From: Eubacterium brachy ATCC 33089
GTDB lineage: Bacteria > Bacillota > Clostridia > Peptostreptococcales > Anaerovoracaceae
Reading direction: 5' to 3'
Length of the DNA: 64,000 nucleotides
NCBI GenBank assembly: GCA_000488855.1
Contig: KI535286.1
Location: forward strand, 314,228-378,227
Shown here in pieces: positions 27,577 to 36,560 of this stretch. A program made the position numbers and the translations under genes. The notes beneath the pieces were generated by a model. That model ran no database searches. It was not told where the DNA came from and worked only from the letters and a program-made list of their open reading frames with translations. Within the stretch, counting starts at the first letter, position 1. Each line of letters opens with the position of its first letter.

Positions 27577-28140
27577 ATGAATTTGAGAAAAAGCGGTTAT
27601 GAAATAGAAGTGAAAGGAGAAGATGTAAGTCGCCTGGAAGAAAAAATGCTGGAATCCGGACTATGCAACTTCGTCGTTCCGATGTGGATTTCCAGAGAAG
27701 GAGATAAGGTTAAAATCAACTATGAATGTAGCGGGTTGACTTCTATGAGAGAGTTGCATTTAAAGAGACCGAAAGAGACTTTTGAGATAATTGAAAAAGC
27801 ACTGTTATCTTTGAATCATAGCAGAGATTTTTACATACCGCCGGAAAAACTGAAACTATCCATGGATACGATATATTACAATCGGCAAAACAGAAGCGTA
27901 AAAATCGCATATGTCCCTGAGAGAAATCACAGTATTGCCGGTAGCATCAACGGGCTTATAGATGAAGTGAAATTGACTGTCAATGAAGAAACCAAAGAAT
28001 ACTTAAATCTTATTAAGGAGGATATTGAAGCAGAAAAGAGAAATTTAAGACAGATTGCAGGATACATATCGGAATACAGGAGGAGTATAAATCAGTGCAC
28101 TCCGGGCGAAACTGAGATGAAAACGGTGATCGATGGATGA
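27577..28140 (+). CDS. DUF6382-like protein without FHA domain
   Basis: A 187-residue soluble protein beginning MNLRKSGYEIEVKGEDVSRL. Its ESGLCNFVVPMWISREGDKV and YECSGLTSMRELH segments resemble the N-terminal DUF6382 domain that often precedes an FHA domain in Gram-positive Tad loci. Here the protein stops before any FHA sequence. It is the last gene of the Tad cluster and has AGGAGG upstream. The family call is from memory and is moderate. Confidence 0.55.
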   Translation: MNLRKSGYEIEVKGEDVSRLEEKMLESGLCNFVVPMWISREGDKVKINYECSGLTSMRELHLKRPKETFEIIEKALLSLNHSRDFYIPPEKLKLSMDTIYYNRQNRSVKIAYVPERNHSIAGSINGLIDEVKLTVNEETKEYLNLIKEDIEAEKRNLRQIAGYISEYRRSINQCTPGETEMKTVIDG

Positions 28141-28343
28141 CGTTTCGTTTTTCTCCCGTGAAAAATAGATGATATGATGAAGAAGGAAACTCTGTGTCGG
28201 ATGAAAAGAAAATTCGGCTCGGCAGCGAATGTGGAATCGAAAAATCGGTAACAGATAAGGTTTCTGATAAAAGTACAATTTAATATCGGCAAAGACTTTT
28301 AAAAATCTAGAATATGTACTATAATAATCTTATGGAGGAAGTG

Positions 28344-28934
28344 ATGGGTAAACTGAGAGAAATTAAGTCTATAGCCGTACTGTTCGGCATTATATCGATC
28401 GTTTTGGGAATAGTCCTGGTAGTCATTCCCGGACAGACACAGCTGATTATTAACACCATAGTGGGGGTTGCTCTATTGGTTGTAGGATTGATCGGAATAT
28501 TCGGATTTGCATCGCTGAAAAAGAAGTCAAACCACAGCGGAGCGATGGTGATTTTGCCTGTGGTGATAGCGATTTTAGGATTGTTCGTCTTGTTGAATCC
28601 CGATATTACAATATTCACTGTCGGAATTCTAATGGCAGTGTTTGCACTCGTCATGGCAATTGACAACTTTATGATAGCGTTGAATAGTAAAAAAAGGGGA
28701 GAAGATACGAAAGCAATTGTGATTTTTGGCATTATACACCTTGTATTTGCGATATTTATGGCATGGAATGTGTTTGCAACGATGACAGCGATAGTCATGA
28801 TAGCCGGCATATATCTAATAGTAAACGGCGTGACGATGCTCGCAGTGAGCTCAATAGCGAACAATGTTGAAGAAATCACATATGAGATTGAAGAATCCAT
28901 AGATAAATCGAAACACGGGGACAGATTCCGGTGA
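28344..28934 (+). CDS. DUF308/HdeD-like membrane protein
   Basis: A 196-residue protein with six hydrophobic helices arranged as three repeats (VLFGIISIVLGIVLVVIPG, then VVIAILGLFVLLNP, then IHLVFAIFMAWN). This is the DUF308 pattern seen in HdeD-like proteins; the acid-stress role of HdeD in Escherichia cannot be assumed. ATG 28344 with GGAGG upstream is chosen over an upstream in-frame ATG at 28314. Confidence 0.82.
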   Translation: MGKLREIKSIAVLFGIISIVLGIVLVVIPGQTQLIINTIVGVALLVVGLIGIFGFASLKKKSNHSGAMVILPVVIAILGLFVLLNPDITIFTVGILMAVFALVMAIDNFMIALNSKKRGEDTKAIVIFGIIHLVFAIFMAWNVFATMTAIVMIAGIYLIVNGVTMLAVSSIANNVEEITYEIEESIDKSKHGDRFR

Positions 28935-29054
28935 TGGACGCAGATGTAAAAGGGTTGAGATCGGAGAAAGTACGTGATTGAGCAGATTAAGAATTGTCAA
29001 CACGGCGTGAAAGAGAAAAGATATAATTGAGGTATCGGTAAAATAAGGAGAATT

Positions 29055-30476
29055 ATGCCATCTTTATCTAACAGAATAAGGCCGCAAAACATAGATGAGT
29101 TCGTTGGACAGGGACACTTTTTATATAAAGGGTCCCTGCTTTATAATAGCATAAAAAATAAAACCTTTGATAACGCCATATTCTTCGGACCGTCAGGGAC
29201 AGGGAAGACTACTTTGGCGAGAATCATCGCAAGAGAGATGGATAGCGATTTTGTGGAAATAAATGCGACTAATACAGGGACGAAAGAGTTGAAAGCGGTA
29301 ATAGAAAAAGCAGAACGAAGGCTTTTCGGATTCGAAAATAAAACTACATATGTGTACGTTGATGAAATCCACAGATGGAATAAACTTCAGCAGGATTCAC
29401 TGCTGAAGGCTTTAGAAGACGGAGTGCTGAAATTTATCGGAAGCACTACTGAAAACCCGTACTTCTCAATCAATAATGCCGTATTGAGCAGAGTTAGGCA
29501 CATATATGAATTTCATCTTCACAGCATAGAAGATCTTGAAGAAATACTTAGAAGAGCTCTTGATGATACCGAGGTTGGATTGGGCAATATGAAAGTTGCA
29601 TGTCCTGAGATGGAATTGAGACTGATTGCGAGCATGAGCAACGGCGACGGGAGAGTTGCTCTGGACACTTTGGAATTCATAGTAAATAATTTGAGAACGA
29701 ACAATATTGAAAGAAATCCGGAAAAAGGGGATTGTTGTACAGATTCAAACTCGCATAAAAGCATGTGTGAAAGTGTAAATGTGTTTAGGAATGGAGAAGA
29801 TGAAGAGGATGCGGACTTCTGTTCGGATTTGTATCAATTAGCGATTACGGAAAAAATCATACAGGAGGCATTTCAGAAACAAACTTATTTTTTCAACAAA
29901 GAGGAAGACAAATACAATCTGCTTTCAGCATTGCAGAAGTCTGTAAGAGGGTCGGATCCGGATGCGGCTATTCACTACTTGGCGAGATTGTTTGAAGGGG
30001 GAGCTGACATCCAGACGATTGGGAGAAGACTTATGGTGATGGCCAGTGAAGATGTGTCAATGGCTTACCCCAATGCGATAACAATTGTGCAGAGCTGCGT
30101 TGAGGCAGCGCTTATGGTCGGATATCCGGAAGCTGAGATAAACTTGGCACAAGGGGTGATATTGCTGGCTGCAAGTCCTAAATCCAACAGTTCATATGCA
30201 GCGCTCTTAAAAGCTAAAGAGGATATCAGAAACAGAAAAATCGACGATGTGCCGGACCATCTGAAAGACAGCCATTATAAAGGAGCAAAGAGCAGAGGTT
30301 TGGGTATAGGATATAGATATCCGCACGATTTCGGAGGGTATGTAGATCAACAATATCTTCCTGATAACCTTTATAAAGAAGGCACGATATATTATGAACC
30401 TAGTGAAAACGGCAGTGAGAGGAGTTTTAAAAATTACGTTGAGAATCTCAGGCGGAGAAATAGAAAGGATGATTGA
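29055..30476 (+). CDS. rarA: Replication-associated recombination protein A
   Basis: A 473-residue AAA+ ATPase. It opens MPSLSNRIRPQNIDEFVGQ, has Walker A GPSGTGKTT near residue 46 and the EIHRWNKLQQDSLL sensor region, and ends with the SHYKGAKSRGLGIGYRYPHD signature of RarA/MgsA/WRNIP1. It acts at stalled replication forks. A charged Cys/Asn/Ser insertion lies at about residues 216-255. AGGAG precedes the ATG. Confidence 0.96.
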   Translation: MPSLSNRIRPQNIDEFVGQGHFLYKGSLLYNSIKNKTFDNAIFFGPSGTGKTTLARIIAREMDSDFVEINATNTGTKELKAVIEKAERRLFGFENKTTYVYVDEIHRWNKLQQDSLLKALEDGVLKFIGSTTENPYFSINNAVLSRVRHIYEFHLHSIEDLEEILRRALDDTEVGLGNMKVACPEMELRLIASMSNGDGRVALDTLEFIVNNLRTNNIERNPEKGDCCTDSNSHKSMCESVNVFRNGEDEEDADFCSDLYQLAITEKIIQEAFQKQTYFFNKEEDKYNLLSALQKSVRGSDPDAAIHYLARLFEGGADIQTIGRRLMVMASEDVSMAYPNAITIVQSCVEAALMVGYPEAEINLAQGVILLAASPKSNSSYAALLKAKEDIRNRKIDDVPDHLKDSHYKGAKSRGLGIGYRYPHDFGGYVDQQYLPDNLYKEGTIYYEPSENGSERSFKNYVENLRRRNRKDD

Positions 30477-30531
30477 ATATGATTCAAAGCTGTTGTAGCG
30501 TGCAATCAATCGGAACAGATGGAGATAAACT

Positions 30532-32658
30532 ATGGAAATAATAAGAGCAAAACACAGCGGATTTTGCTTTGGAGTTAAGCAAGGTGTAGAAAGAGCATAT
30601 AGAGAAGTTGAAGGAAGAGAAAACAGCTTATCTGATGCGACAGATGAAAATAGAAGCGATATGTCAGGTAGCGATAAAGAAAAAAATTCGGGTGGAATCT
30701 ACAGTTACGGCAATATAATACATAACAGGATGGTCATATCGGAACTGGAAAACAAAGGACTGCAGGTAATAGATTCCATCGAAGATTTAACCGATCAGGA
30801 TAAAGTGATAATCAGATGTCACGGAGTCGGAGAGAAGTTTTATAGGGAAGCAAAGGGCAAAGGTGTAGAAATTATCGATGCGACCTGTCCGTACGTTGCG
30901 AAAATTCACAAATTTGTTAAGGATGCCTACGAGGAAGGTAGAGAAATTGTAATCGTTGGAGATAAAAAACACCCTGAAGTTTTGGGGATAAACGGATGGT
31001 GCAACAACTCGGCAACCATAATCAATCATCCTGATGAAATAAAGGAAAATTTATATTTTGACAGGGGGCTTATCGTAGCTCAAACGACTATCAGAAAAGA
31101 AGTTTTCGAACAGGTTGTAGAGAGAATTCAGGGGAGAGATATAGAGATAAAGAACACTATTTGCAGTGCAACGTCAAAAAGACAGGAAGGATGCAGAGAT
31201 TTAGCGCAAAAAGTCGATGCGATGGTGGTAATCGGCGATGAAGCAAGTTCAAATAGTAAAAAATTATATGAAATAGCGAAAAAATATTGTAAAAATAGTT
31301 ATTTTATAAGTGATATTTCAAATTTTCCATTGAAAGAATTGCAAAAATATAATAGAATAGGAATAGCGGCAGGTGCATCGACGCCTGAAAACGCAATTAA
31401 GGAGGTTACTACAAAAATGGGTGACAAAATCACTAAAGAAGAATCTATGTTGGATTACATGGAAGAGATTGAAAAATCATTGAGATTACCTAGAACCGGT
31501 GAGCTGGTTATGGGTAAAGTACATCAGGTTACAGATAAAGAGATCATAGTGAACCTGGGATGTAAAAAGGACGGAATGATTCCGTTCAGCGAAATAACTT
31601 TGGAAGGAGAACAAACACTTGCTGACTTGTTTAGCGTGGGAGATGAAATCACCGCAAAAGTTTTAAAGACAGACGATGGCGATGGAACTATTCTACTATC
31701 CAAGAAAAAGCTGGAAGCAAGTGAACATTGGGAGGAAATCAATAAGGCGTTTGAAGATAAATCTTTAATAGATGTTACTGTTGTTAGACCAGTGAACGGT
31801 GGAGTGATCGCTACTTACAAGGAAGTACAGGGATTCATCCCACTATCTCAGCTATCAGACAAGTTTGTCGATGATTCGAGCGAGTTTGTCGGAATGGTAT
31901 TACCGGTAAAAGTTACGAGAGTTGATATCAGAAGAGGAAAGGCAATTTTCTCTCACAAGGCAAAACTGATAGAAGAAAAAGAAAAGATTCTCAAAGAAAT
32001 TTGGGAAAGCATCAACGTTGGAGATATTGTTGAGGGTAACGTAATGAGGTTTACCGACTATGGTGCGTTCATAGATATTGGAGGATTGGACGGACTTCTT
32101 CATATTTCTGAGATTTCTTGGGGGAAATTGAGACATCCGCAGGAAGTACTGGAAATCGGTCAGACAGTCAATGTAAAAATATTGTCAATGAATCCTGAAA
32201 AGGGTAAAGTGTCATTGGGATTGAAACAAACCACACCGGAACCTTGGTCAGTTATAGACGAAAAATACAAGGTAGGTCAGATTTTTGAAGGAAAGGTTGT
32301 ACAAATCAAAGAATACGGATGCTTTGTAGAGTTGGAACCGGGATTGGACGGATTAGTTCACATATCGGAAGTTGGACACAGCAGAGTAGCCGACATAAAT
32401 GAAGAACTCAAAATAGGACAGATAGTTGCAGCCAAAATTCTTGAAATTGACAAGGATAGAAGGAGAATAAGTCTAAGCATCAAAGGTGCAACGGAGAAGG
32501 ACGAGGAAAAGCCTGAAGAAAAAGTTGAGCCGGTTGAGACAGTTGAGGAAACCGGAGATGAAATCATTGAAGAAAAAGTTGAAGTCGCTGATGAAGCTGC
32601 CGAAGAAAAGGGAGAAACTGCTGAAGAGAAGATTGAGACTGAAGATGTGACAGAATAG
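30532..32658 (+). CDS. ispH: IspH-ribosomal protein S1 fusion
   Basis: A 708-residue two-part protein. Residues 1-290 are IspH, the [4Fe-4S] enzyme that makes IPP and DMAPP in the MEP pathway: SGFCFGVKQGV and DATCPYV hold cluster cysteines, and TICSATSKRQ holds the third. Residues about 320-665 carry four S1 RNA-binding domains, each with a [D/Q]G...[H/P][I/L]S-type core (for example FTDYGAFIDIGGLDGLLHIS). The acidic tail is Glu/Val rich. This fusion is known in Clostridia. IspH has a charged insertion at about residues 27-60. An internal ribosome binding site lies at the junction (31399-31419). Confidence 0.96.
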   Translation: MEIIRAKHSGFCFGVKQGVERAYREVEGRENSLSDATDENRSDMSGSDKEKNSGGIYSYGNIIHNRMVISELENKGLQVIDSIEDLTDQDKVIIRCHGVGEKFYREAKGKGVEIIDATCPYVAKIHKFVKDAYEEGREIVIVGDKKHPEVLGINGWCNNSATIINHPDEIKENLYFDRGLIVAQTTIRKEVFEQVVERIQGRDIEIKNTICSATSKRQEGCRDLAQKVDAMVVIGDEASSNSKKLYEIAKKYCKNSYFISDISNFPLKELQKYNRIGIAAGASTPENAIKEVTTKMGDKITKEESMLDYMEEIEKSLRLPRTGELVMGKVHQVTDKEIIVNLGCKKDGMIPFSEITLEGEQTLADLFSVGDEITAKVLKTDDGDGTILLSKKKLEASEHWEEINKAFEDKSLIDVTVVRPVNGGVIATYKEVQGFIPLSQLSDKFVDDSSEFVGMVLPVKVTRVDIRRGKAIFSHKAKLIEEKEKILKEIWESINVGDIVEGNVMRFTDYGAFIDIGGLDGLLHISEISWGKLRHPQEVLEIGQTVNVKILSMNPEKGKVSLGLKQTTPEPWSVIDEKYKVGQIFEGKVVQIKEYGCFVELEPGLDGLVHISEVGHSRVADINEELKIGQIVAAKILEIDKDRRRISLSIKGATEKDEEKPEEKVEPVETVEETGDEIIEEKVEVADEAAEEKGETAEEKIETEDVTE
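31399..31419 (+). promoter_or_regulatory. Possible internal ribosome binding site and start for S1 part
   Basis: AAGGAGG at 31399-31405 is followed 11 bases later by an in-frame ATG (31417), exactly at the IspH/S1 junction. Translation from here would give a stand-alone S1 protein of about 413 residues. The codons also encode the junction residues Lys-Glu-Val, so coincidence is possible. Confidence 0.4.
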
Positions 32659-32686
32659 AATAGACTAGATATAGTGAGAATCCAGG

Positions 32687-32716
32687 AGAGGCACTCTTTA
32701 AAGAGTGCCTCTTTTT
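32687..32716 (+). terminator. Terminator after ispH-S1
   Basis: A perfect 13-bp stem, AGAGGCACTCTTT (32687-32699) and AAAGAGTGCCTCT (32700-32712), followed by TTTT. Confidence 0.88.
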
Positions 32717-32775
32717 GTATAAAAATATTAAATTGTGCAAAAATATTAAAGGTATGTGTTGTAACATATGATAAC

Positions 32776-32904
32776 ATGAATTTTTTGCAAGGCTTTAAGA
32801 AATGGCAAGTTGTGTTGGGTGCTGTAATAGTGATCTTGACATTCTATTTTGGAGACTCTTTACAGAAGCTAAAGTTGATGATAGCTTTACTTGGAGGCTT
32901 TTGA
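32776..32904 (+). pseudogene. YeeE/YedE-like membrane protein, N-terminal fragment
   Basis: A 42-residue ORF, MNFLQGFKKWQVVLGAVIVI..., with one transmembrane helix and no good ribosome binding site. Its stop overlaps the start of the next ORF (TGATG). Together they look like two pieces of a YeeE/YedE (sulfur/thiosulfate transport) protein, which normally has about 8-10 helices. It may be decayed, or a split version. Confidence 0.45.
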
Positions 32905-33173
32905 TGGCTGGAAGGTTTAAACTTGACTTTAAATTCAATCCTAGAAATGCGTTCTTATTCGGCTTGGGTGGATTGCTGATGGGATTTGGTTCACGTTTTG
33001 CAAAGGGATGTAATATAGGAGCCCTATACTCATCAATACCGAATTTTTCAATATCAGGATGGGTATTCTTGGTGGCGATTTCTCTGGGAGCAGTTGTTTC
33101 ACTTAAAATTTTCGAAGGCGGAGTTTCATGTTTGATACCGGCAAGACATAGAGATCCGGAAGATTTTAAGTAA
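32904..33173 (+). CDS. YeeE/YedE-like half protein
   Basis: An 89-residue ORF with GGAGG 6 bases before ATG 32904. It contains NPRNAFLFGLGGLLMGFGSR followed by FAKGCNIGA, the hallmark of YeeE/YedE transporters (conserved Cys in GCNIGA), then one more helix and a second Cys near SCLIPARH. Full-length homologues are several times longer; short two-helix relatives also exist, so this may be functional with the ORF upstream or a remnant. Confidence 0.65.
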   Translation: MAGRFKLDFKFNPRNAFLFGLGGLLMGFGSRFAKGCNIGALYSSIPNFSISGWVFLVAISLGAVVSLKIFEGGVSCLIPARHRDPEDFK

Positions 33174-33235
33174 CTGCAAGAGAGAGTATGTATTGAGATT
33201 TACAGTTGGATGAAAATGTTGAAAAAATTTACAAT

Positions 33236-33265
33236 TGATTGAAAATATCCATGAAAATTGATAAT
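33236..33265 (+). promoter_or_regulatory. Promoter of APC permease
   Basis: TTGATT (33236-33241), 18-base spacer, GATAAT (33260-33265). Moderate match to sigma-A consensus. Confidence 0.5.
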
Positions 33266-33284
33266 ATATGTGAAGTAAAGAAAA

Positions 33285-33327
33285 AAATCAGTCATTTATC
33301 TGGAGTCCGGATAGAGTAAACTGATTT
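33285..33327 (+). ncRNA. Nested hairpin in permease leader
   Basis: AAATCAGT (33285-33292) pairs with ACTGATTT (33320-33327); inside, TATCTGG (33297-33303) pairs with CCGGATA (33307-33313) with one G-T and a 3-base loop. It begins about 15 bases after the predicted transcription start and has no U-tract, so it is more likely a leader structure than a terminator. No class recognised. Confidence 0.4.
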
Positions 33328-33363
33328 ATTCGATAGATACTGCAGAGATACAAAGGAAGAGAT

Positions 33364-34701
33364 GTGAAAAAGCAATTAACTAGAATTGATGTTTTAGGAC
33401 TTGTAATAGGATCCGTAATAGGATGGGGAGCATTTACCTTACCGGGAAAACAATTTTTGCCTACTTCCGGAGTGGTTAACACTACTCTGGGTCTTGTGAT
33501 AGGAGGGGTTCTGGTCGTGGTAATACAAAATGCATATCATACGATGTTGGAGCACAACAAGGAAGAAGGTGGAGAGTTTACATATGCCTATGACAATCTC
33601 GGAAAGGCACATGGATTCGTTGTGGCATGGTCGCTCAGCCTCTGTTACCTGAGCATGATTCCGCTAAATGCCAGTGCATATGTGCTTTTATTTAAAGTCA
33701 TCTTTCAAGATAAACTCAATTTCATCTATATGTATAGCATTGCCGGGTATGAAGTGTATCTGAGCGACGTCATATTTATGAGCATAGTCATACTGATCTT
33801 TGCTTACATAAACGTAAAAGGTCTCAGAGTCAGTTCTAAAGTTCAAGATTTGATGAGTGGACTTTTAGTTGCTATAGTTTTGGTAATTCTGGTTTTAATG
33901 ATAACAAAGGGAGATATGGTATCGTTTAGCAGAAATTACATTTCCGACTACAGGTTTTCATTTGGACAAATCGCTACGGTAATTGCCATAGTGCCATTTC
34001 TCTTTGTGGGGTTTGATGTTATACCTCAGGTATCTAACGAACTCAGATTTCCGGTGGGAAAGGCGACGAAGTTGGCGATAGCATCTATTGTGATTGGAAT
34101 ATTTATATATGCAGCCTTAAACATCATTGCGGGAATTGGATTTGGGCCCTCCGAAGCTGCAAAATCGGATTGGGCTGTTGCAGATTCCATAGTCAATACG
34201 GTAGGACATATGGGTTTTGTTCTTATGCTCGTCGCGCTTTGGGCAGCGATAACAGGCGGAATAAACGGATTTATGATAGCTAGCAGCAAGTTGATATCCG
34301 CACTGGGAGCATACGAAATAATAAGTAAAAAGTTTCACACCCAAAATGGTAAAGGTGCTTATCCTTATGCCATAATATTCGTAAGCGGAATCAGTCTGAT
34401 CGCCCCTTGGATAGGAAGAGAAGTCATATTGTATATAGTAGATATGGCGAGTCTGCTGGCAGCTATTGCATATGGATATGTAGGATATATAAGCATTGGC
34501 AAATCAAAAGATAGGAAGAACAAGTTATTGGCAAAATTGGCAGTGGTAATATCTGTCGGTTTTATATTGCTGTTGACATTGCCTTATTCACCAGCACAAC
34601 TGTCAGGAAATTCATTTATTTTCTTGGCAATATGGGTTGTGTTAGGATGGATAATGTATATGTCAAAAAATAAAACGAATAAAGATAGGAGAAATGAATA
34701 A
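33364..34701 (+). CDS. APC family amino acid permease
   Basis: A 445-residue membrane protein with about 12 helices. The first helix, VLGLVIGSVIGWGAFTLPG, carries the Gly-rich substrate-binding motif of APC superfamily permeases. Substrate is unknown. The start is GTG with AAGGAAG upstream. It overlaps the next gene's start by one base (TAATGA), so the pair is coupled. A structured leader precedes it. Confidence 0.88.
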   Translation: MKKQLTRIDVLGLVIGSVIGWGAFTLPGKQFLPTSGVVNTTLGLVIGGVLVVVIQNAYHTMLEHNKEEGGEFTYAYDNLGKAHGFVVAWSLSLCYLSMIPLNASAYVLLFKVIFQDKLNFIYMYSIAGYEVYLSDVIFMSIVILIFAYINVKGLRVSSKVQDLMSGLLVAIVLVILVLMITKGDMVSFSRNYISDYRFSFGQIATVIAIVPFLFVGFDVIPQVSNELRFPVGKATKLAIASIVIGIFIYAALNIIAGIGFGPSEAAKSDWAVADSIVNTVGHMGFVLMLVALWAAITGGINGFMIASSKLISALGAYEIISKKFHTQNGKGAYPYAIIFVSGISLIAPWIGREVILYIVDMASLLAAIAYGYVGYISIGKSKDRKNKLLAKLAVVISVGFILLLTLPYSPAQLSGNSFIFLAIWVVLGWIMYMSKNKTNKDRRNE

Positions 34702-36392
34702 TGAAAGTAGTAGTCGTTGGTGGAGTGGCAGGCGGTGCAAGCGTCGCTGCAAGAGTCAGAAGAATTGATGAACTGTCAGAAGTGATAATGATCGAAAAAG
34801 GCAATCACGTGTCATTTTCGAACTGTTGCTTGCCGTTTCATTTAAGCGGAATAGTGGATAGAAGCGATAAGCTGGTATTGATGGATCCGCACGAATTTGC
34901 AACAAAATACAATATTGATGCCAGAGTAAATCAGGAAGTAATAAAGATAAATCCCGATAAAAAAACTGTGGAAATCAGAAAACTCGCAACGGGGGAAGTG
35001 TACGAAGAAACTTATGATAAATTGGCTTTAGCACCCGGAGCCGGTGCGATACTGCCGAAAACGATTAAGGGAATTGATGGAGAAAATGTATTCGTCGTAA
35101 AAAATGTAGCGGATATTCACAGATTGCAGAGCTATTTGGTCGGAAATGACGTTCGAGATGTAGCTGTTGTAGGCGGTGGATTCATAGGTCTGGAAGTATG
35201 TGAAAACTTAATTGAAGCGGGCAGAAATGTTCATCTGATAGAAGGAACCGATCAGGTAATGGAGCCACTGGATATTGATATGGCACAAATTGTTCACAAA
35301 CAGCTGTACGATAAAGGTGTAGATATAAAATTAGATGAAAAAGTTGTTGAAATTCGAAGCGATAGAGTGTTGCTTGAATCAGGACGAAGTGTAAAGGCTA
35401 AAGCAGTCGTTATGGCTATAGGAGTAGCACCTGAGACGTCACTGGCGAAAAACTGTGGAATAGAAATCGGCAAAACAGGAGGCATTTTGGTAAATCACAA
35501 TTATCAGACTAACTATCCGGATATCTATGCAGTAGGTGATGTAGTAGAAGTGACTAACAAGTTGACCGGTGATAAGACTAAGTTAGCACTTGCAGGACCA
35601 GCCCAGCGAGAAGCCAGAGCGGCAGCCGATCACATGTTTGGAAAGTATCACAACAACAAAGGTGTAATCGGATCAAGCTGCTTGCATCTATTTGATTTAA
35701 CCATTGCCAATACAGGTTTAAATGAAAAAATGTGTAAACGTTATGGAATAAACTATGATTTTGCATATACCATTCCAAATGATAAAGTAGGGTTAATGCC
35801 AAGTCCTCATCCAATATTCTTCAAATTGATCTTTGAAGTTCCCACAGGCAAAATCCTGGGAGCCCAAGCGATCAGCAAGGGTAATGCAGAAAAGAGAATA
35901 GATGTCATAGCTGCAATTATTACGATGGGTGGAACGTTGGAAGATTTGAAAGAATTGGAACTATGCTATTCACCTTATTATTCAACTGCAAAAGATGTGG
36001 TCAACCACACAGCTTTAGTAGGTTTGAACGTGCTGCATGCAGACTTTAAAAAAGTTCCCGTTTATAAAGTGAGGGAATTGGTGGAAAACGATGCGTTTAT
36101 AATTGACGTCAGAGAAGAGGCGGAGTTTAAAGCAGGACATTTAATCAATGCGAGAAATATTCCGATGTCGGAGTTCAGAAATAGACTGGATGAGATTCCA
36201 AAAGATATTCCCGTATATCTGCACTGCAGGTCTTCACAGAGAAGTTATAACGTAATTATGGCACTCCAAATTTTAGGATATAAGAATTTATACAACATAG
36301 ACGGTTCTTTCCTGGGTATTTCATTCTATGAATACTTCCGTGACGCTATTACAGGCAGAGATAAAATAGTCACAGAATACAACTTTAACTAA
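34701..36392 (+). CDS. CoA-disulfide reductase-like FAD oxidoreductase with rhodanese domain
   Basis: A 563-residue protein. The FAD-binding GGVAGGASVAARVRR is at residues 7-21; the redox-active Cys region SNCCLPFHLSG follows near residue 42, as in CoA-disulfide reductases and NADH oxidases. A second dinucleotide motif VGGGFIGLEV lies near residue 156. The C-terminus (about 460-550) is a rhodanese domain with active-site loop HCRSSQRS. Family members reduce CoA disulfides, persulfides or polysulfide with NAD(P)H. It forms an operon with the permease. Confidence 0.92.
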   Translation: MKVVVVGGVAGGASVAARVRRIDELSEVIMIEKGNHVSFSNCCLPFHLSGIVDRSDKLVLMDPHEFATKYNIDARVNQEVIKINPDKKTVEIRKLATGEVYEETYDKLALAPGAGAILPKTIKGIDGENVFVVKNVADIHRLQSYLVGNDVRDVAVVGGGFIGLEVCENLIEAGRNVHLIEGTDQVMEPLDIDMAQIVHKQLYDKGVDIKLDEKVVEIRSDRVLLESGRSVKAKAVVMAIGVAPETSLAKNCGIEIGKTGGILVNHNYQTNYPDIYAVGDVVEVTNKLTGDKTKLALAGPAQREARAAADHMFGKYHNNKGVIGSSCLHLFDLTIANTGLNEKMCKRYGINYDFAYTIPNDKVGLMPSPHPIFFKLIFEVPTGKILGAQAISKGNAEKRIDVIAAIITMGGTLEDLKELELCYSPYYSTAKDVVNHTALVGLNVLHADFKKVPVYKVRELVENDAFIIDVREEAEFKAGHLINARNIPMSEFRNRLDEIPKDIPVYLHCRSSQRSYNVIMALQILGYKNLYNIDGSFLGISFYEYFRDAITGRDKIVTEYNFN

Positions 36393-36403
36393 ACGATTAA
36401 AAA

Positions 36404-36449
36404 AGCATGGCAACCATCTTCCTATGAGGGGAAGTTGGTTGCTATTTTT
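36404..36449 (+). terminator. Terminator after the oxidoreductase
   Basis: GCAACC..CTTCC pairs with GGAAG..GGTTGC with small mismatches, loop TATGAGG, followed by TATTTTT. Confidence 0.8.
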
Positions 36450-36511
36450 ATGGGAATCTTCGATGAAATTTAAAGAGAGTATAGGTTGTATAGATATGGT
36501 GAGGATAAAAA

Positions 36512-36524
36512 TTTGAATATCAAA
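36512..36524. promoter_or_regulatory. FabT-like operator
   Basis: TTTGA-N3-TCAAA (36512-36524) within ATTTGAATATCAAAAT, matching the palindrome bound by the MarR-type regulator FabT in Firmicutes. It lies 7 bases upstream of the -35 box of the fatty acid operon, which itself encodes a FabT-like protein. Confidence 0.75.
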
Positions 36525-36531
36525 ATAAATA

Positions 36532-36560
36532 TTGACATGAAATTTGAATAGGGGTATAAT
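36532..36560 (+). promoter_or_regulatory. Promoter of acc-fab operon
   Basis: Consensus TTGACA (36532-36537), 17-base spacer, perfect TATAAT (36555-36560). The first gene, accB, starts 331 bases downstream, so the mRNA has a long leader. Confidence 0.88.
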
